Shown: one piece after another, positions 15,753-23,646 of the stretch | Position numbering within the stretch: position 1 is the stretch's first letter | Layout: every line of letters begins with the position of its first letter | From: Planctomycetota bacterium | GTDB taxonomy: Bacteria > Planctomycetota > B15-G4 | Length of the DNA: 35,457 bases | Assembly: GCA_029259725.1 (NCBI GenBank) | Contig: JAJDER010000193.1 | Coordinates: 1-35,457 of the forward strand | Direction: 5' to 3' | The notes under the pieces: model-generated | Database searches by the model: none | Seen by the model: only the letters and a program-made list of their open reading frames with translations | Told to the model about the DNA's origin: nothing | Program-made: the position numbers and the translations under genes

Positions 15753-17231
15753 CTAGGCCGAGGAGCCACGGACGGCGGCCAGGATCTCCGCGGCTTCGGC
15801 GGAGATGTCCTCGATGGCCTGGTCGACGTGCATGGCGCGCGTACGGAAGCTCAGCACGCAGACGCGCGCGAGACGCCGTGGCGCTGCGCCCATCTCGACC
15901 ACGCAGCCGGTGATCATCACGCGTCCGCGCGCGGTGACGCGCTCCACCAGCGCGCTCGTGGCCGCGTTCTCCTCGGCCCGGGACGCGCCCGGCCAGGTCA
16001 GGTGGAAGGCGAAGAGCGACAACTGCGGCGGCGCGTCCATGACCAGCCCCGGCACGTCGGCCAGGCGCTGCGCCGCGTGCAGCGCGAGGCAGCGCTTCTC
16101 GGCCACGGCCGCGCGCAGGCGTGCCGCGCCGTAGAGCTTGACCGGGAGCCACACGCGCAGCCCACGGAAGTCACGTGAGAGCTCGGGGCCGTACTGGCTC
16201 GGGTCGTAGAACTCGGAGTCGGGCGGCGCCGGCAGGTAGCCGGCGGTGTCGGCGTGGGCGGCGCGCAGGTCCTCGCCGTCGCGCACCAGCAGCGCGCCGG
16301 TCCCGTAGGGCAGGAACAGGCCCTTGTGCGGGTCGAGGGCCAGCGAGTCGGCCCGCGACAGGCCGGCGAGCAGCGGGCGCAGTTCGGGGACCATGTGGAA
16401 GAAGCCGCCATAGGCCCCGTCGATGTGGTGCCACAAGCCCTCGGCCTCGGCCACGTCCGCCGCCCTGTCGAGCGGGTCCACGGCGCCGGTGTTGGTGGTG
16501 CCGGCGGACGAGACGAGCAGGAAGGGCTTGCTGCCCGCGGCGCGGTCGGCTGCCAGGGTCTCGACCAGCCCGCCCGGGCCATCGATGCGCATGCGGAACT
16601 GCGCGTCCACGGGCAACTGCCGCACGCGGTGGGCGCGGATCCCGGCCAGGCGCGCGGCCTTGGTCACGCACAGGTGCACCTGCGAACTGGTGTAGATCAC
16701 GCCCGCGCCGATGTCGTCGCCGAGCAGCTTCTCGCGGGCGCAGACGACGGCGGTGAGGTTGGCCATCGAGCCGCCGGTGGTGAGCAGGCCTCGCGACGTC
16801 TCGGGGAACTGCATCCAGTCACGGATCCAGTCCAGCACGTTGGCTTCGAGCTGCACGAGTGCCGGCGCCGCCTGCCACACTCCCGTGAAGCGGTTGGTCG
16901 TGTCCGCGATCAGGTCCGCGAGGGCCGACGGGAACAGGCCCCCCCCCGGGATGAAGGCCAGGTAGCCGGGGTGCGGCGTGCCGAACGAGCGCGGCACCCA
17001 CTCGTCGAACAGCGGTCCGAGCAAGGACTCGATGTCGGTGCCGTGCTCGGGCACCGACTCCCGCATCGACCGGCACAACTCGCGCGCGTCGACATCGCCG
17101 CACGACGGCGCGTCGCCGACCGTCGCGACGTGCTCCAGCACGCGGGCCATGACGGCCTCGGCCAGTTCGCGCCGGGCTTCCGGAGCGAAGTCCAACCGCG
17201 CCGGATCGTCTTCGGGCAGCTCAGCACTCAC
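15753..17231 (-). CDS. PLP-dependent group II decarboxylase (aromatic amino acid / glutamate decarboxylase-like)
   Basis: Encodes 492 aa. The fold-type I decarboxylase motifs are clear. The substrate loop has FGTPHPGYLAF (about 83-93), TTGGSMANL (151-159) is a phosphate-binding region, and SAGTTNTGAVDP follows at about 242-253. Asp271 is in HHIDGAYGG, and the Schiff-base Lys303 is in LDPHKGLFLPYGTG. The family decarboxylates aromatic L-amino acids, glutamate, 2,4-diaminobutyrate or related substrates. The specificity cannot be fixed here. No amine transporter or dedicated pathway gene is adjacent. The next gene upstream on the same strand (505-aa secreted protein) ends 9 bp before this start, so the two could be co-transcribed. 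Confidence 0.88.
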   Translation of the reverse strand: MSAELPEDDPARLDFAPEARRELAEAVMARVLEHVATVGDAPSCGDVDARELCRSMRESVPEHGTDIESLLGPLFDEWVPRSFGTPHPGYLAFIPGGGLFPSALADLIADTTNRFTGVWQAAPALVQLEANVLDWIRDWMQFPETSRGLLTTGGSMANLTAVVCAREKLLGDDIGAGVIYTSSQVHLCVTKAARLAGIRAHRVRQLPVDAQFRMRIDGPGGLVETLAADRAAGSKPFLLVSSAGTTNTGAVDPLDRAADVAEAEGLWHHIDGAYGGFFHMVPELRPLLAGLSRADSLALDPHKGLFLPYGTGALLVRDGEDLRAAHADTAGYLPAPPDSEFYDPSQYGPELSRDFRGLRVWLPVKLYGAARLRAAVAEKRCLALHAAQRLADVPGLVMDAPPQLSLFAFHLTWPGASRAEENAATSALVERVTARGRVMITGCVVEMGAAPRRLARVCVLSFRTRAMHVDQAIEDISAEAAEILAAVRGSSA

Positions 17232-17240
17232 GCGCGCAGG

Positions 17241-18758
17241 CTAGCGCAGCGGGAGGCTGCTCCGGAAGGCCGCAGCGACCGCGTCACGTGCCGCGCCCGA
17301 GGCCGGGTACCCGGGCGAGACCCGCAGGGCGGCCTCGGCACCCTGGTCGAGGGCCTCGCCGACGACCTCCCACTCGAGCATCTGCTGGTAGTACTCGGCT
17401 TCGAGAAAGAGGTTGAAGAGCTCCCCCCGGACGGCCCAGTCGAAGTCGGGCTGGTAGTACAGCCAACCCGCCTGGTCGCGGTGGTCGCCGTAGGCCAGGA
17501 CCTCCTCGGCGCCCAACTCCCGGATGCGGTCCGCGATGTCCGTGCGGCCGAGCTCGGAGCACAGCGCCTCCATGTCCATGGCCTCGAGCCGGTCCACGCG
17601 GGGCAGACCGCCGAGCACCTCGGCCACGACGGCGGACAACGGATGGCTGTCGGGCATCCCGCTGGCCGGCGTCGCGTAGACCTGGTCGAGCGGCTCGAAC
17701 AGGCCCATCTGCTCGTTCGGCGCGATCTCGAGCATGAGGTGCAGCACGCAGCGCGCGTAGGCACGGTCGCGGGGCAGGAAGCTCTCGCTGCGCGCCTGGT
17801 AGGCGAAACTCGCCGGCGCCGCGCTGTCGCGGTCGGCGGCCAGCTCGACCCAGTGACGATCGGGGCTGTTGGCACGATGCGCCCACGAGTCGCCGGTGTT
17901 CTTCACCGTCGTGGCCAGATCGGCGGGCGGGCCCGAGGGAGCCGGGGGCGGACTGTGACCGGTGGGCAGGAAGCCGGACCAGCCCGCGCGGTACCAGCCC
18001 TCGGTGGTCTCTTCGAACCAGTCGCCGCCGACCCAGGCCTGGCCGTAGGCCTCGATGTCGAGCTCGTCGACGAGACCCTGCGCCATCCACGGCGGCACGT
18101 TGCCCCAGCTGCCCTGACGCAAGAGCTTGGTCACGACGTGCGCGATGACCTGGTAGCCGATGCCGTGCTCGATGAAGAAGTCACCGTGCTCGACGGCGGT
18201 CTCATGGGCGAGGTTGATGATCAGCGCATCCCACGTGCGGCCGGTCAAGGCCAGGCGCTGCTCGTCGGACCAGAGCGTTCCGTTCGCGCCGACGTAGCCG
18301 GTCCAGTCGCGGTCGCACCAGTCGAGCAGCGCGAGCACCTCGTCGAAGCTGCGATCTCCGGCCGCCATCCGGGCATCCACCACGACGATCGGGAAGCGCT
18401 GACCGGAGATGAGTCCCGACTCGTAGGGGAAGTACCGCTCCATGATGCCGGCCACCGGCTCGAGCCCCACCGCTACCTGGTCGAGCACGTCGCCGGCGCG
18501 GTCCGTCAAGCCGTCGATGGTGGACACGTGGACGTCGAACGGACCCACGGTCTCGGATACGAACGCGTCGGTCTCCAGCACGTCGCGAAAGAGCGCCTCG
18601 TCGCCCGGCGGCGGCGGCCCATGGGCCGAGATGCTTCCGGGCAGGCTGCGCTGCAGGGCGGACACGAGAGCCGCCTCGTAGTCAGCGCCGCGGCCCTCCT
18701 CGACAGGGAGCACGAACGCGAGGGCGAGGGCGAGACCGTGGGTCGAGAGTGTGGTCAT
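17241..18758 (-). CDS. Secreted protein, degenerate gluzincin-like; paralog 1
   Basis: Encodes 505 aa with an N-terminal export signal (about 1-20). I do not recognise a named family. It is a clear paralog of the protein at 19722-21290. Shared blocks include PPW-AQGL-DELDIEAYG, NTGDSWAHR-NSP-RHW, ESFLPRDRAYARCVLHLML and RGELFNL-LEAEYYQQ. The segment IAHVVTK (205-211) followed by PPWMAQGL (222-229) has the spacing of a gluzincin zinc site (HExxH then PPWLxEGL). However, His207 is followed by Val where Glu is expected, Lys211 replaces the second His, and Gln227 replaces the third-ligand Glu. I infer a peptidase-fold protein that lost catalysis. The start at 18758 gives a proper signal peptide and has GGAGAG 9 bases upstream. 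Confidence 0.75.
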   Translation of the reverse strand: MTTLSTHGLALALAFVLPVEEGRGADYEAALVSALQRSLPGSISAHGPPPPGDEALFRDVLETDAFVSETVGPFDVHVSTIDGLTDRAGDVLDQVAVGLEPVAGIMERYFPYESGLISGQRFPIVVVDARMAAGDRSFDEVLALLDWCDRDWTGYVGANGTLWSDEQRLALTGRTWDALIINLAHETAVEHGDFFIEHGIGYQVIAHVVTKLLRQGSWGNVPPWMAQGLVDELDIEAYGQAWVGGDWFEETTEGWYRAGWSGFLPTGHSPPPAPSGPPADLATTVKNTGDSWAHRANSPDRHWVELAADRDSAAPASFAYQARSESFLPRDRAYARCVLHLMLEIAPNEQMGLFEPLDQVYATPASGMPDSHPLSAVVAEVLGGLPRVDRLEAMDMEALCSELGRTDIADRIRELGAEEVLAYGDHRDQAGWLYYQPDFDWAVRGELFNLFLEAEYYQQMLEWEVVGEALDQGAEAALRVSPGYPASGAARDAVAAAFRSSLPLR

Positions 18759-19352
18759 CAACGGTGTCTCTCCGAAGCCCGGAGATCGTAACCGAATCGA
18801 CCCACTGCCCCCTGGGGCGTTCACCCCCGAAGGGTGTCCGCCCCGCCGTGGGCGCTACGGCAGGGCGGACACGACCGAGGCTCCCTGTCACACAGGGGGG
18901 CTGCAGGACTTCGAGCCCCGGGCCAACGGTGAAACCAGGGGAACGCACGGCGAGAACGACCGACGTCCCACAGGTGGGAGGTGCAGGGAGGAGCGGCGAG
19001 ACGGCCGGGGTGGGGCGGCGGTGGGGATGAGGCGCGCGCCACGCGGCGTGCTTCGGAAGTCCGGGGCGACTCCCCTCTCATCCAGGTACCGACCGCGGAC
19101 CGTCTCGAACACTGTGTCGTCCCCCCAACCTGCGCGCCCGAGCCCCTGTACTAAGACGCTGTCGAGCGCACGTCAACGCACAGCGCGGGAATGCCCCTTC
19201 CCTTTCCGCGCGCTGCCCTGGACACGATTGAAGTCATGTCACTCCACGGACGACAGGGCTACCGAGAGTGAGGACGCTCGCTTCCGACGGATGCATCCAT
19301 GACCACGAGCAGGTGTGCTAGTGCCCCCGCGGGCCCGACGGAGACACCACCC
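18759..19352. other. 594-bp gene-free stretch between paralog 1 and the HigA-like gene
   Basis: No convincing coding frame was found on either strand. The part nearest paralog 1 (18807-18897) is packed with short perfect inverted repeats, described separately. The remainder up to 19352 is G-rich on the plus strand at 18960-19030 and then of average composition. A 26-codon frame at 19189-19269 has no family resemblance. The stretch holds the leaders of both divergent genes. I looked for a HigB/RelE-type toxin frame or remnant here and saw none. Confidence 0.6.
18807..18897. other. Cluster of four successive hairpins
   Basis: Four inverted repeats follow one another. GCCC/GGGC is at 18807-18818. 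CACCC/GGGTG has a 5-nt loop at 18822-18836. A compound stem of TGTCCGCCC (18835-18843) with GGGCGGACA (18863-18871) encloses a second stem GCCGT/ACGGC. CCCTGT/ACAGGG has a 3-nt loop at 18883-18897. None is followed by a T-tract in either direction. On the minus strand they lie about 50-140 nt before the start of paralog 1, so they could form a structured mRNA leader or DNA operators. Confidence 0.55.
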
Positions 19353-19700
19353 ATGCCTCGGCTCACGCGACAACCGGAACACCCGGGCCTGCTGCTACGG
19401 CGCATGCTCGAGGACGACCTGGCCGTCACGCAGGAGGGCTTCGCCAAGTCGATCGGCGTGTCACGTCGCAGCCTGGGCTCGTTCCTGCGCGGTCGCGTGC
19501 CGCTGAGCCTCGATCTCGCCCTGCGTCTCGAACGCGCGCTGGGTGAGCCCGCGGAGTCCTGGGTCGAGCGTCAGCTGGCCTGGTCGCGCGTCCGGGAGGG
19601 GCGACACGACTGGATCGTCATGCACCCGCGCCTCGCCCGCAAACGCTCGTCTCCGGAGACGCAGCCTCCGTCGTCCACGGAAAAGGCGTCCGGCGCCTGA
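19353..19700 (+). CDS. HigA-type helix-turn-helix protein (orphan antitoxin-like)
   Basis: Encodes 115 aa. The pattern QPEHPGLLLRRMLEDD, then VTQEGFAKSIGVSRRSLGSFLRGRVPLSLDLALRLERALG, then a WVERQLAW segment is the HigA/VapI antitoxin architecture. It is an XRE-like HTH preceded by the HPGE-type turn. HigA normally neutralises HigB and represses its own promoter. No HigB frame lies upstream or downstream, since the downstream neighbour is the convergent paralog 2 gene 21 bp away. The protein extends about 20 residues past the usual HigA end with a Ser/Pro-rich tail. Solitary HigA proteins can act as regulators. The start at 19353 is supported by GGAG nine bases upstream; an upstream ATG at 19299 lacks such a site. 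Confidence 0.82.
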   Translation: MPRLTRQPEHPGLLLRRMLEDDLAVTQEGFAKSIGVSRRSLGSFLRGRVPLSLDLALRLERALGEPAESWVERQLAWSRVREGRHDWIVMHPRLARKRSSPETQPPSSTEKASGA

Positions 19701-19721
19701 CCGCCGCGCCCCCGCCGCGAC

Positions 19722-21290
19722 TCAGCCGTCCGCCGATGGGTCGTCGGCGAGTGCGGACCAGAACGTCGTGCTGATCTTCTGCCGGTCCTTGTCGCGCTTC
19801 GGGTAGCGCTTGGCGGAAGCGAGGACCGCGCCGGCGCCCCGGTCCAGTGCCTGGCCGATGAGCTCCCACTGGTGGAGCTGCTGGTAGTACTCGGCTTCCA
19901 GGATCAGGTTGAACAGCTCGCCGCGCGTCGCCAGATCGAACTTCGAGGTGCCGTACAGCCACTGCGCCTGGGCCCGGTGGTCGGCCACGCGGAGCATGTC
20001 CTTGGCACCCAGCGCGCGGATCCTGTCGGCGATGTCGCTGCGGCCGATGATCGCGAGCATGTCCTCCAGGCCCTCCGTCTCGAGCTCATCGACGGCGGGC
20101 ACGCCTCCCAGCGCCTCGGCGAACAGCACCGTGAGCGGCTCGGAGTCGGGCATGCCGTGGTGCGGGGTGCTGACCTCGTCATCGAGCAGCGACACCAGGC
20201 TGGGGCCCTGCTCGTGCGGTGCCACGGCGAGCATCAGGTGCAGCACGCAGCGGGCGTAGGCCCGGTCGCGCGGCAGGAAGCTCTCGTTCCGGGCCATGAA
20301 GGCGAAGCTGGCGGGCGCCTCGGACTTGCGATCGGTGGCCAGGTCCTCCCAGTGGCGCGTGGGGCTGTTGGATCGGTGCGCCCAGGAGTCCCCGGTGTTG
20401 CGGATGGTCACGGCCAGGTCGGCGGGCGGTCCGGTCACGGCCGGCGGCGGCGACGAACCCTTGGGCACGAAACCCGACCAGCCCTGACGGTGCCAGCCCG
20501 GCACCTGCCGCTCCCAGGTGTCGCTCCCCACCCAGGCCTCGCCGTACGCCTCGATGTCGAGTTCGTCGATGAGCCCCTGCGCCAGCCACGGCGGAGCCGT
20601 GCCCCACGCCCCCCGGCGCAGCATGCGGTTGGTCATGTGAGCGATGGTGTAGTACCCGATGCCGTGCGCGAACCACTCCTTCTCGCGGTCCGCGATGACC
20701 TCGTCGCCCAGGTTGAACAGCTGCACTTCCCAGGTCCGCACGACTTCGGCGGCTCGCTGGCCATTGCTCCAGACCTCGTTGACCGGCTTCCAGTCGGAGA
20801 AGCCCAGGTCCTCGCACCGATCGAGCAGGGCGACCAGGCGGTCGAAGCCCTGCTGACCCTGGTCGCGCAGCGACTCGGCGACCACGATCGGGAACCGACG
20901 CCCGCTCATCAAGCCGGTGCCGTCGGCCTCGCCGAAGTGCCGGTCCATGAACGGGACCAGTGGCGCGAGGCCGTCGGCCAGCTTGTCGGCGGTCTTCTGG
21001 GCCGTGCGCTCCTTGGCCTGCCCGTCGATCTTGTAGAGGTACAGGTCGAAGGGCCCCACGGCGCGATGCTCGAACTGCTCCGCGTCGCCGAGCACCGCGA
21101 GGAAGAGCTCGCGGCCGGCGGTCGGGGCGGCTTCGACGCCCTCGGGGTAGACGGCGTCGAGCAACTCCGCCAGCCGCACATCGCGGTTCGGGTCGCCGGG
21201 CGCCGCGGCCCGCGCGCTGGGGGCGGTCGCGGTGAGCAGGGCGGCAGTCAGCAATGCCGGTACGAGTGTGGCCGTGAGTCTGCACAGCAT
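19722..21290 (-). CDS. Secreted protein, degenerate gluzincin-like; paralog 2
   Basis: Encodes 522 aa with a strong signal peptide (about 1-29, ending ATAPSARAAA). It is the tandem paralog of the 17241-18758 protein, with the same block order over the whole length. The zinc-site equivalent is IAHMTNR (216-222) and PPWLAQGL (233-240). His218 remains, but Glu is Met219, the second His is Arg222 and the third-ligand Glu is Gln238. Both copies have thus lost the same catalytic positions, while the surrounding fold motifs are kept. That argues for a conserved non-catalytic role such as ligand binding. The start at 21288-21290 has GGAGG eight bases upstream; a 42-residue upstream extension is rejected. 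Function unknown. Confidence 0.75.
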   Translation of the reverse strand: MLCRLTATLVPALLTAALLTATAPSARAAAPGDPNRDVRLAELLDAVYPEGVEAAPTAGRELFLAVLGDAEQFEHRAVGPFDLYLYKIDGQAKERTAQKTADKLADGLAPLVPFMDRHFGEADGTGLMSGRRFPIVVAESLRDQGQQGFDRLVALLDRCEDLGFSDWKPVNEVWSNGQRAAEVVRTWEVQLFNLGDEVIADREKEWFAHGIGYYTIAHMTNRMLRRGAWGTAPPWLAQGLIDELDIEAYGEAWVGSDTWERQVPGWHRQGWSGFVPKGSSPPPAVTGPPADLAVTIRNTGDSWAHRSNSPTRHWEDLATDRKSEAPASFAFMARNESFLPRDRAYARCVLHLMLAVAPHEQGPSLVSLLDDEVSTPHHGMPDSEPLTVLFAEALGGVPAVDELETEGLEDMLAIIGRSDIADRIRALGAKDMLRVADHRAQAQWLYGTSKFDLATRGELFNLILEAEYYQQLHQWELIGQALDRGAGAVLASAKRYPKRDKDRQKISTTFWSALADDPSADG

Positions 21291-21627
21291 GTCGAGGACC
21301 TCCTGCTCCTGCGAACCCGCTCTGTCCCTGTCCCTCTTCGACTTCCAGGGGCCACCACCGAAGCGGCACCGCTGTCGATACCGAAGCCGCTGCGCCGGGT
21401 GACGCGACCGTGCCACCCGTCCCGGGCCGGCGTGCCCGGCCCCGCTCCCGCGCGCTTGGACGAGCGAGAGCCGTCCCGCCTTTTCGCGTCACCCTCGCGT
21501 CACGCGCGACAAGGACTCGCGCGGGGACGCACTTCTGACGACGCCCTTTCGAGCGCGGCGGATCGGCGGAGTCCCTCCCTCGCAGCGGGGACTGTCGTGC
21601 ATCCGCACGGCCGCGGTCACGGCGGCG
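21291..21627. other. 337-bp gene-free stretch
   Basis: No coding frame is supported. It contains the leader of paralog 2 with a short TGTCCC direct repeat (21323-21334). A perfect 7-bp hairpin GGGCCGG-CGTGC-CCGGCCC lies at 21424-21442, without a T-tract. No consensus -35/-10 pair was recognised on the minus strand. Confidence 0.5.
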
Positions 21628-22836
21628 TCACGCGCGGGGAAGTTGCGCGAGCACCCAGCGGTACTCGGCCTCCAGCGCATCGAGCAGCTCGACGGTACCC
21701 AGGGTCGCGCGCCGATCCGGTGGGATCAGCTCGAAGGAGTAGGTCTCGATCTCGAGGTGCGGCGTGACCTCCGCATCTCCCACCTCGGCCAGCAGCTGCT
21801 CGAGCCAGGGTCGCGTGGTGAGCAGCAACCCCTCGTCGTCGAGCTGCTCGGCGAAGATCGGCACGTGGAAGTGGATGCGCCAGGGGCCAACGGCGACGCC
21901 CGCGCCCGTCTGCGCGGCTCCGCCGGCGTCCGCGTCCCCGTGCCTCAGGGCGTCCAGCTCGTCCAGGGCCTCGGGCAGGTCGGCGATGCGGCGCAAGCTC
22001 CCGTCGGCGCGCTGCTCGATGACCTGGTGGAACCAGCGGTCCTCGGCAAAGGCCCGCAACCGCTCGGCGGCCGCCACCGGGTCAGGCACGACCAGCGCCG
22101 ACGACAGCTGCACCTTGGCGATCGTGATCCCTGCCGCCCGCAACTGCCCCACCGACACCGCCATGTCCTCGTGCTCGACCGCCTGGTGACACGCGTCGTA
22201 GCAGAGCCCGAGGTGGCGACCCGCCCACTCGCCGGCCGGCAGCAGGTGCTCGGTGAAGAAGGTCACGACCTCGTCGGTCGTCTCGAGCAGCGAGAACGGC
22301 TCGGGCTCGATGGCCAGCACGATGTGCCGGCCGGTGCGCTCCTCGATGCGCGCGAGACCCTGCGCCGCCGCCAGCCAGCCCGCCGCCACGGCTTCCGGCG
22401 TGGGCGGCGACGACCAGCCCTTGTAGCCGCCGGAGTGCGTGCTGATCGACCCGACAGCGTCCTCCGGCAGCAGCGCGGCGAGGGCCTCCGCCGCATCGAG
22501 GGTGTGCACCAGACGAGCGCGCTCGGCCCAGGTCGGCCGGAAGACCTCGTCCTTCACGCGGTCGCCGTGGAAGGCCCCGGCCGGGAAGGCGTTGAGCGTG
22601 CGCGTCTCCAGGCGCAGCTCGTCGAGCGTCCGCCGCAGGGGTCCGGGGTCACGGGCGACCGCTGCGGCCACGTCCGCCGGAAACCAGAGCCCGACTCCGA
22701 ACGGCTCGTCCCCCGAAGCCAGCCGCTCCCGAAGAACCGACGCGTGGGTGACCAGCGCGGCCCGCAGCCCGGCCAGGTCGGCGTAGGGGTGGACGTTGGT
22801 GCAGTAGCAGAGGTGTTGTCCGGAGCGCAGCCGCAT
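21628..22836 (-). CDS. EboE-like TIM-barrel protein
   Basis: Encodes 402 aa. The start RSGQHLCYCTNVHPYADL matches the N-terminus of EboE ('metabolite traffic' protein) of the xylose-isomerase-like TIM-barrel group. Inner motifs such as STHSGGYKGW, LAIEPEPFSLLETTDE and LCYDACHQAVEHED provide His, Glu and Asp residues suited to metal binding. In known ebo clusters EboE occurs with EboA-D and EboF and is linked to moving isoprenoid or pigment precursors. None of those partners is visible here, so the gene is either solitary or the rest is elsewhere. The start at 22836 agrees with the family. Met at 22848 is an alternative; neither has a good Shine-Dalgarno. Divergent from the thiol dioxygenase gene. 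Confidence 0.75.
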   Translation of the reverse strand: MRLRSGQHLCYCTNVHPYADLAGLRAALVTHASVLRERLASGDEPFGVGLWFPADVAAAVARDPGPLRRTLDELRLETRTLNAFPAGAFHGDRVKDEVFRPTWAERARLVHTLDAAEALAALLPEDAVGSISTHSGGYKGWSSPPTPEAVAAGWLAAAQGLARIEERTGRHIVLAIEPEPFSLLETTDEVVTFFTEHLLPAGEWAGRHLGLCYDACHQAVEHEDMAVSVGQLRAAGITIAKVQLSSALVVPDPVAAAERLRAFAEDRWFHQVIEQRADGSLRRIADLPEALDELDALRHGDADAGGAAQTGAGVAVGPWRIHFHVPIFAEQLDDEGLLLTTRPWLEQLLAEVGDAEVTPHLEIETYSFELIPPDRRATLGTVELLDALEAEYRWVLAQLPRA

Positions 22837-22883
22837 CACCGCCAGCATCGCCGGGCACCGAGCCCGACGCCAGGGCCGCCCAG

Positions 22884-22912
22884 CTGACACACGGCTCCAC
22901 TGCCCGTATCAT
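22884..22912 (+). promoter_or_regulatory. Sigma70-type promoter of the thiol dioxygenase gene
   Basis: CTGACA (22884-22889), a 17-bp spacer and TATCAT (22907-22912) each match five of six consensus bases at ideal spacing. Transcription would begin near 22919, giving a leader of about 85 nt before the start at 23004. This is the clearest housekeeping-type promoter in the window. Confidence 0.6.
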
Positions 22913-23003
22913 GGGCGCGCGCCGGACGGAGCTGTTGGACGCCGGCGCCCCCGAACCCGGACCCGGTCGACCCCGTCGTCCCGGCCCCTCAGGATGGAGC
23001 CCC

Positions 23004-23576
23004 ATGGACGAACGTCTGGTCGATCACATCGAGCGCACCGCCGAGATCTGTCGGGGTCGCCTGTCGATGGCCGCCCGGGGTCGCCGCGTGGAGGCCTCGG
23101 CGCGCGAGACCCTGGCCGGTGCCGTCGAGCTTCCGGGCTACTGCTTCGAGCCGCCCGCCGAGGGTTACGGACGGCACCTGCTGTACCGCTGTCCCGAGCA
23201 GGGCTTCGTGGTCATCGCCCTGACCTGGCCGGGCGGCATCGGGACGCCGATCCACGACCACGGCACCTGGGGCGTGGTCGCGGTGCACACCGGGCGCGTC
23301 GAGACCGTCGACTACCTGCGCCAGGACGACGGCACCAACGAGTGCCATGCCAACCTGCTCGAGTTGCGGCACCGCGAGTTCGCCCCCGGGCAGGTCGTGG
23401 CGAGCATGCCACCGCACGACGACGTGCATCTGATCCGCAACGCGGTCCCGGACGCGGTGTCCGTCACGATCCACACCTACGGCGCGGACCTGAAGGCGTG
23501 CCGGGTGTTCAACGTCGAGACCGGCCGGGTCGACGTGAAGCAGCTGCGCTACCACACCGAGTACGCCCGGGCCTGA
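23004..23576 (+). CDS. Thiol dioxygenase, cysteine dioxygenase type I family
   Basis: Encodes 190 aa, the usual size of the family. It is a cupin-fold iron enzyme that oxidises cysteine or 3-mercaptopropionate to the sulfinate. The three-His iron site is visible as His84 and His86 in PIHDHGTWG and His142 in DDVHLIRN. His157 and Tyr159 in TIHTYG fit the family's catalytic His-Tyr pair. There is no Cys at the position used for the Cys-Tyr crosslink of mammalian cysteine dioxygenase (the segment reads GVVAVHTGRVE), as in many bacterial members, so substrate choice is open. The start at 23004 has AGGATGGAG just upstream. No sulfur-metabolism neighbour is seen. Confidence 0.85.
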   Translation: MDERLVDHIERTAEICRGRLSMAARGRRVEASARETLAGAVELPGYCFEPPAEGYGRHLLYRCPEQGFVVIALTWPGGIGTPIHDHGTWGVVAVHTGRVETVDYLRQDDGTNECHANLLELRHREFAPGQVVASMPPHDDVHLIRNAVPDAVSVTIHTYGADLKACRVFNVETGRVDVKQLRYHTEYARA

Positions 23577-23646
23577 GCGGCAGGGTGCGGCCTGACCGCG
23601 TGCCGAGCACCGCGCCGCGCGCGGACGCGCCGTGGGGCGACGCGGC

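Noticed and set aside
16254..18791. An 845-codon plus-strand open frame over the decarboxylase and paralog 1
   Set aside because: The minus-strand products carry complete motifs; the plus frame has none. The same reasoning removes 8264-10645 and 10561-12708.
18825..19352. A HigB/RelE-type toxin gene upstream of the HigA-like gene
   Set aside because: All frames were read and none shows the toxin pattern. A 26-codon frame at 19189-19269 resembles nothing known.
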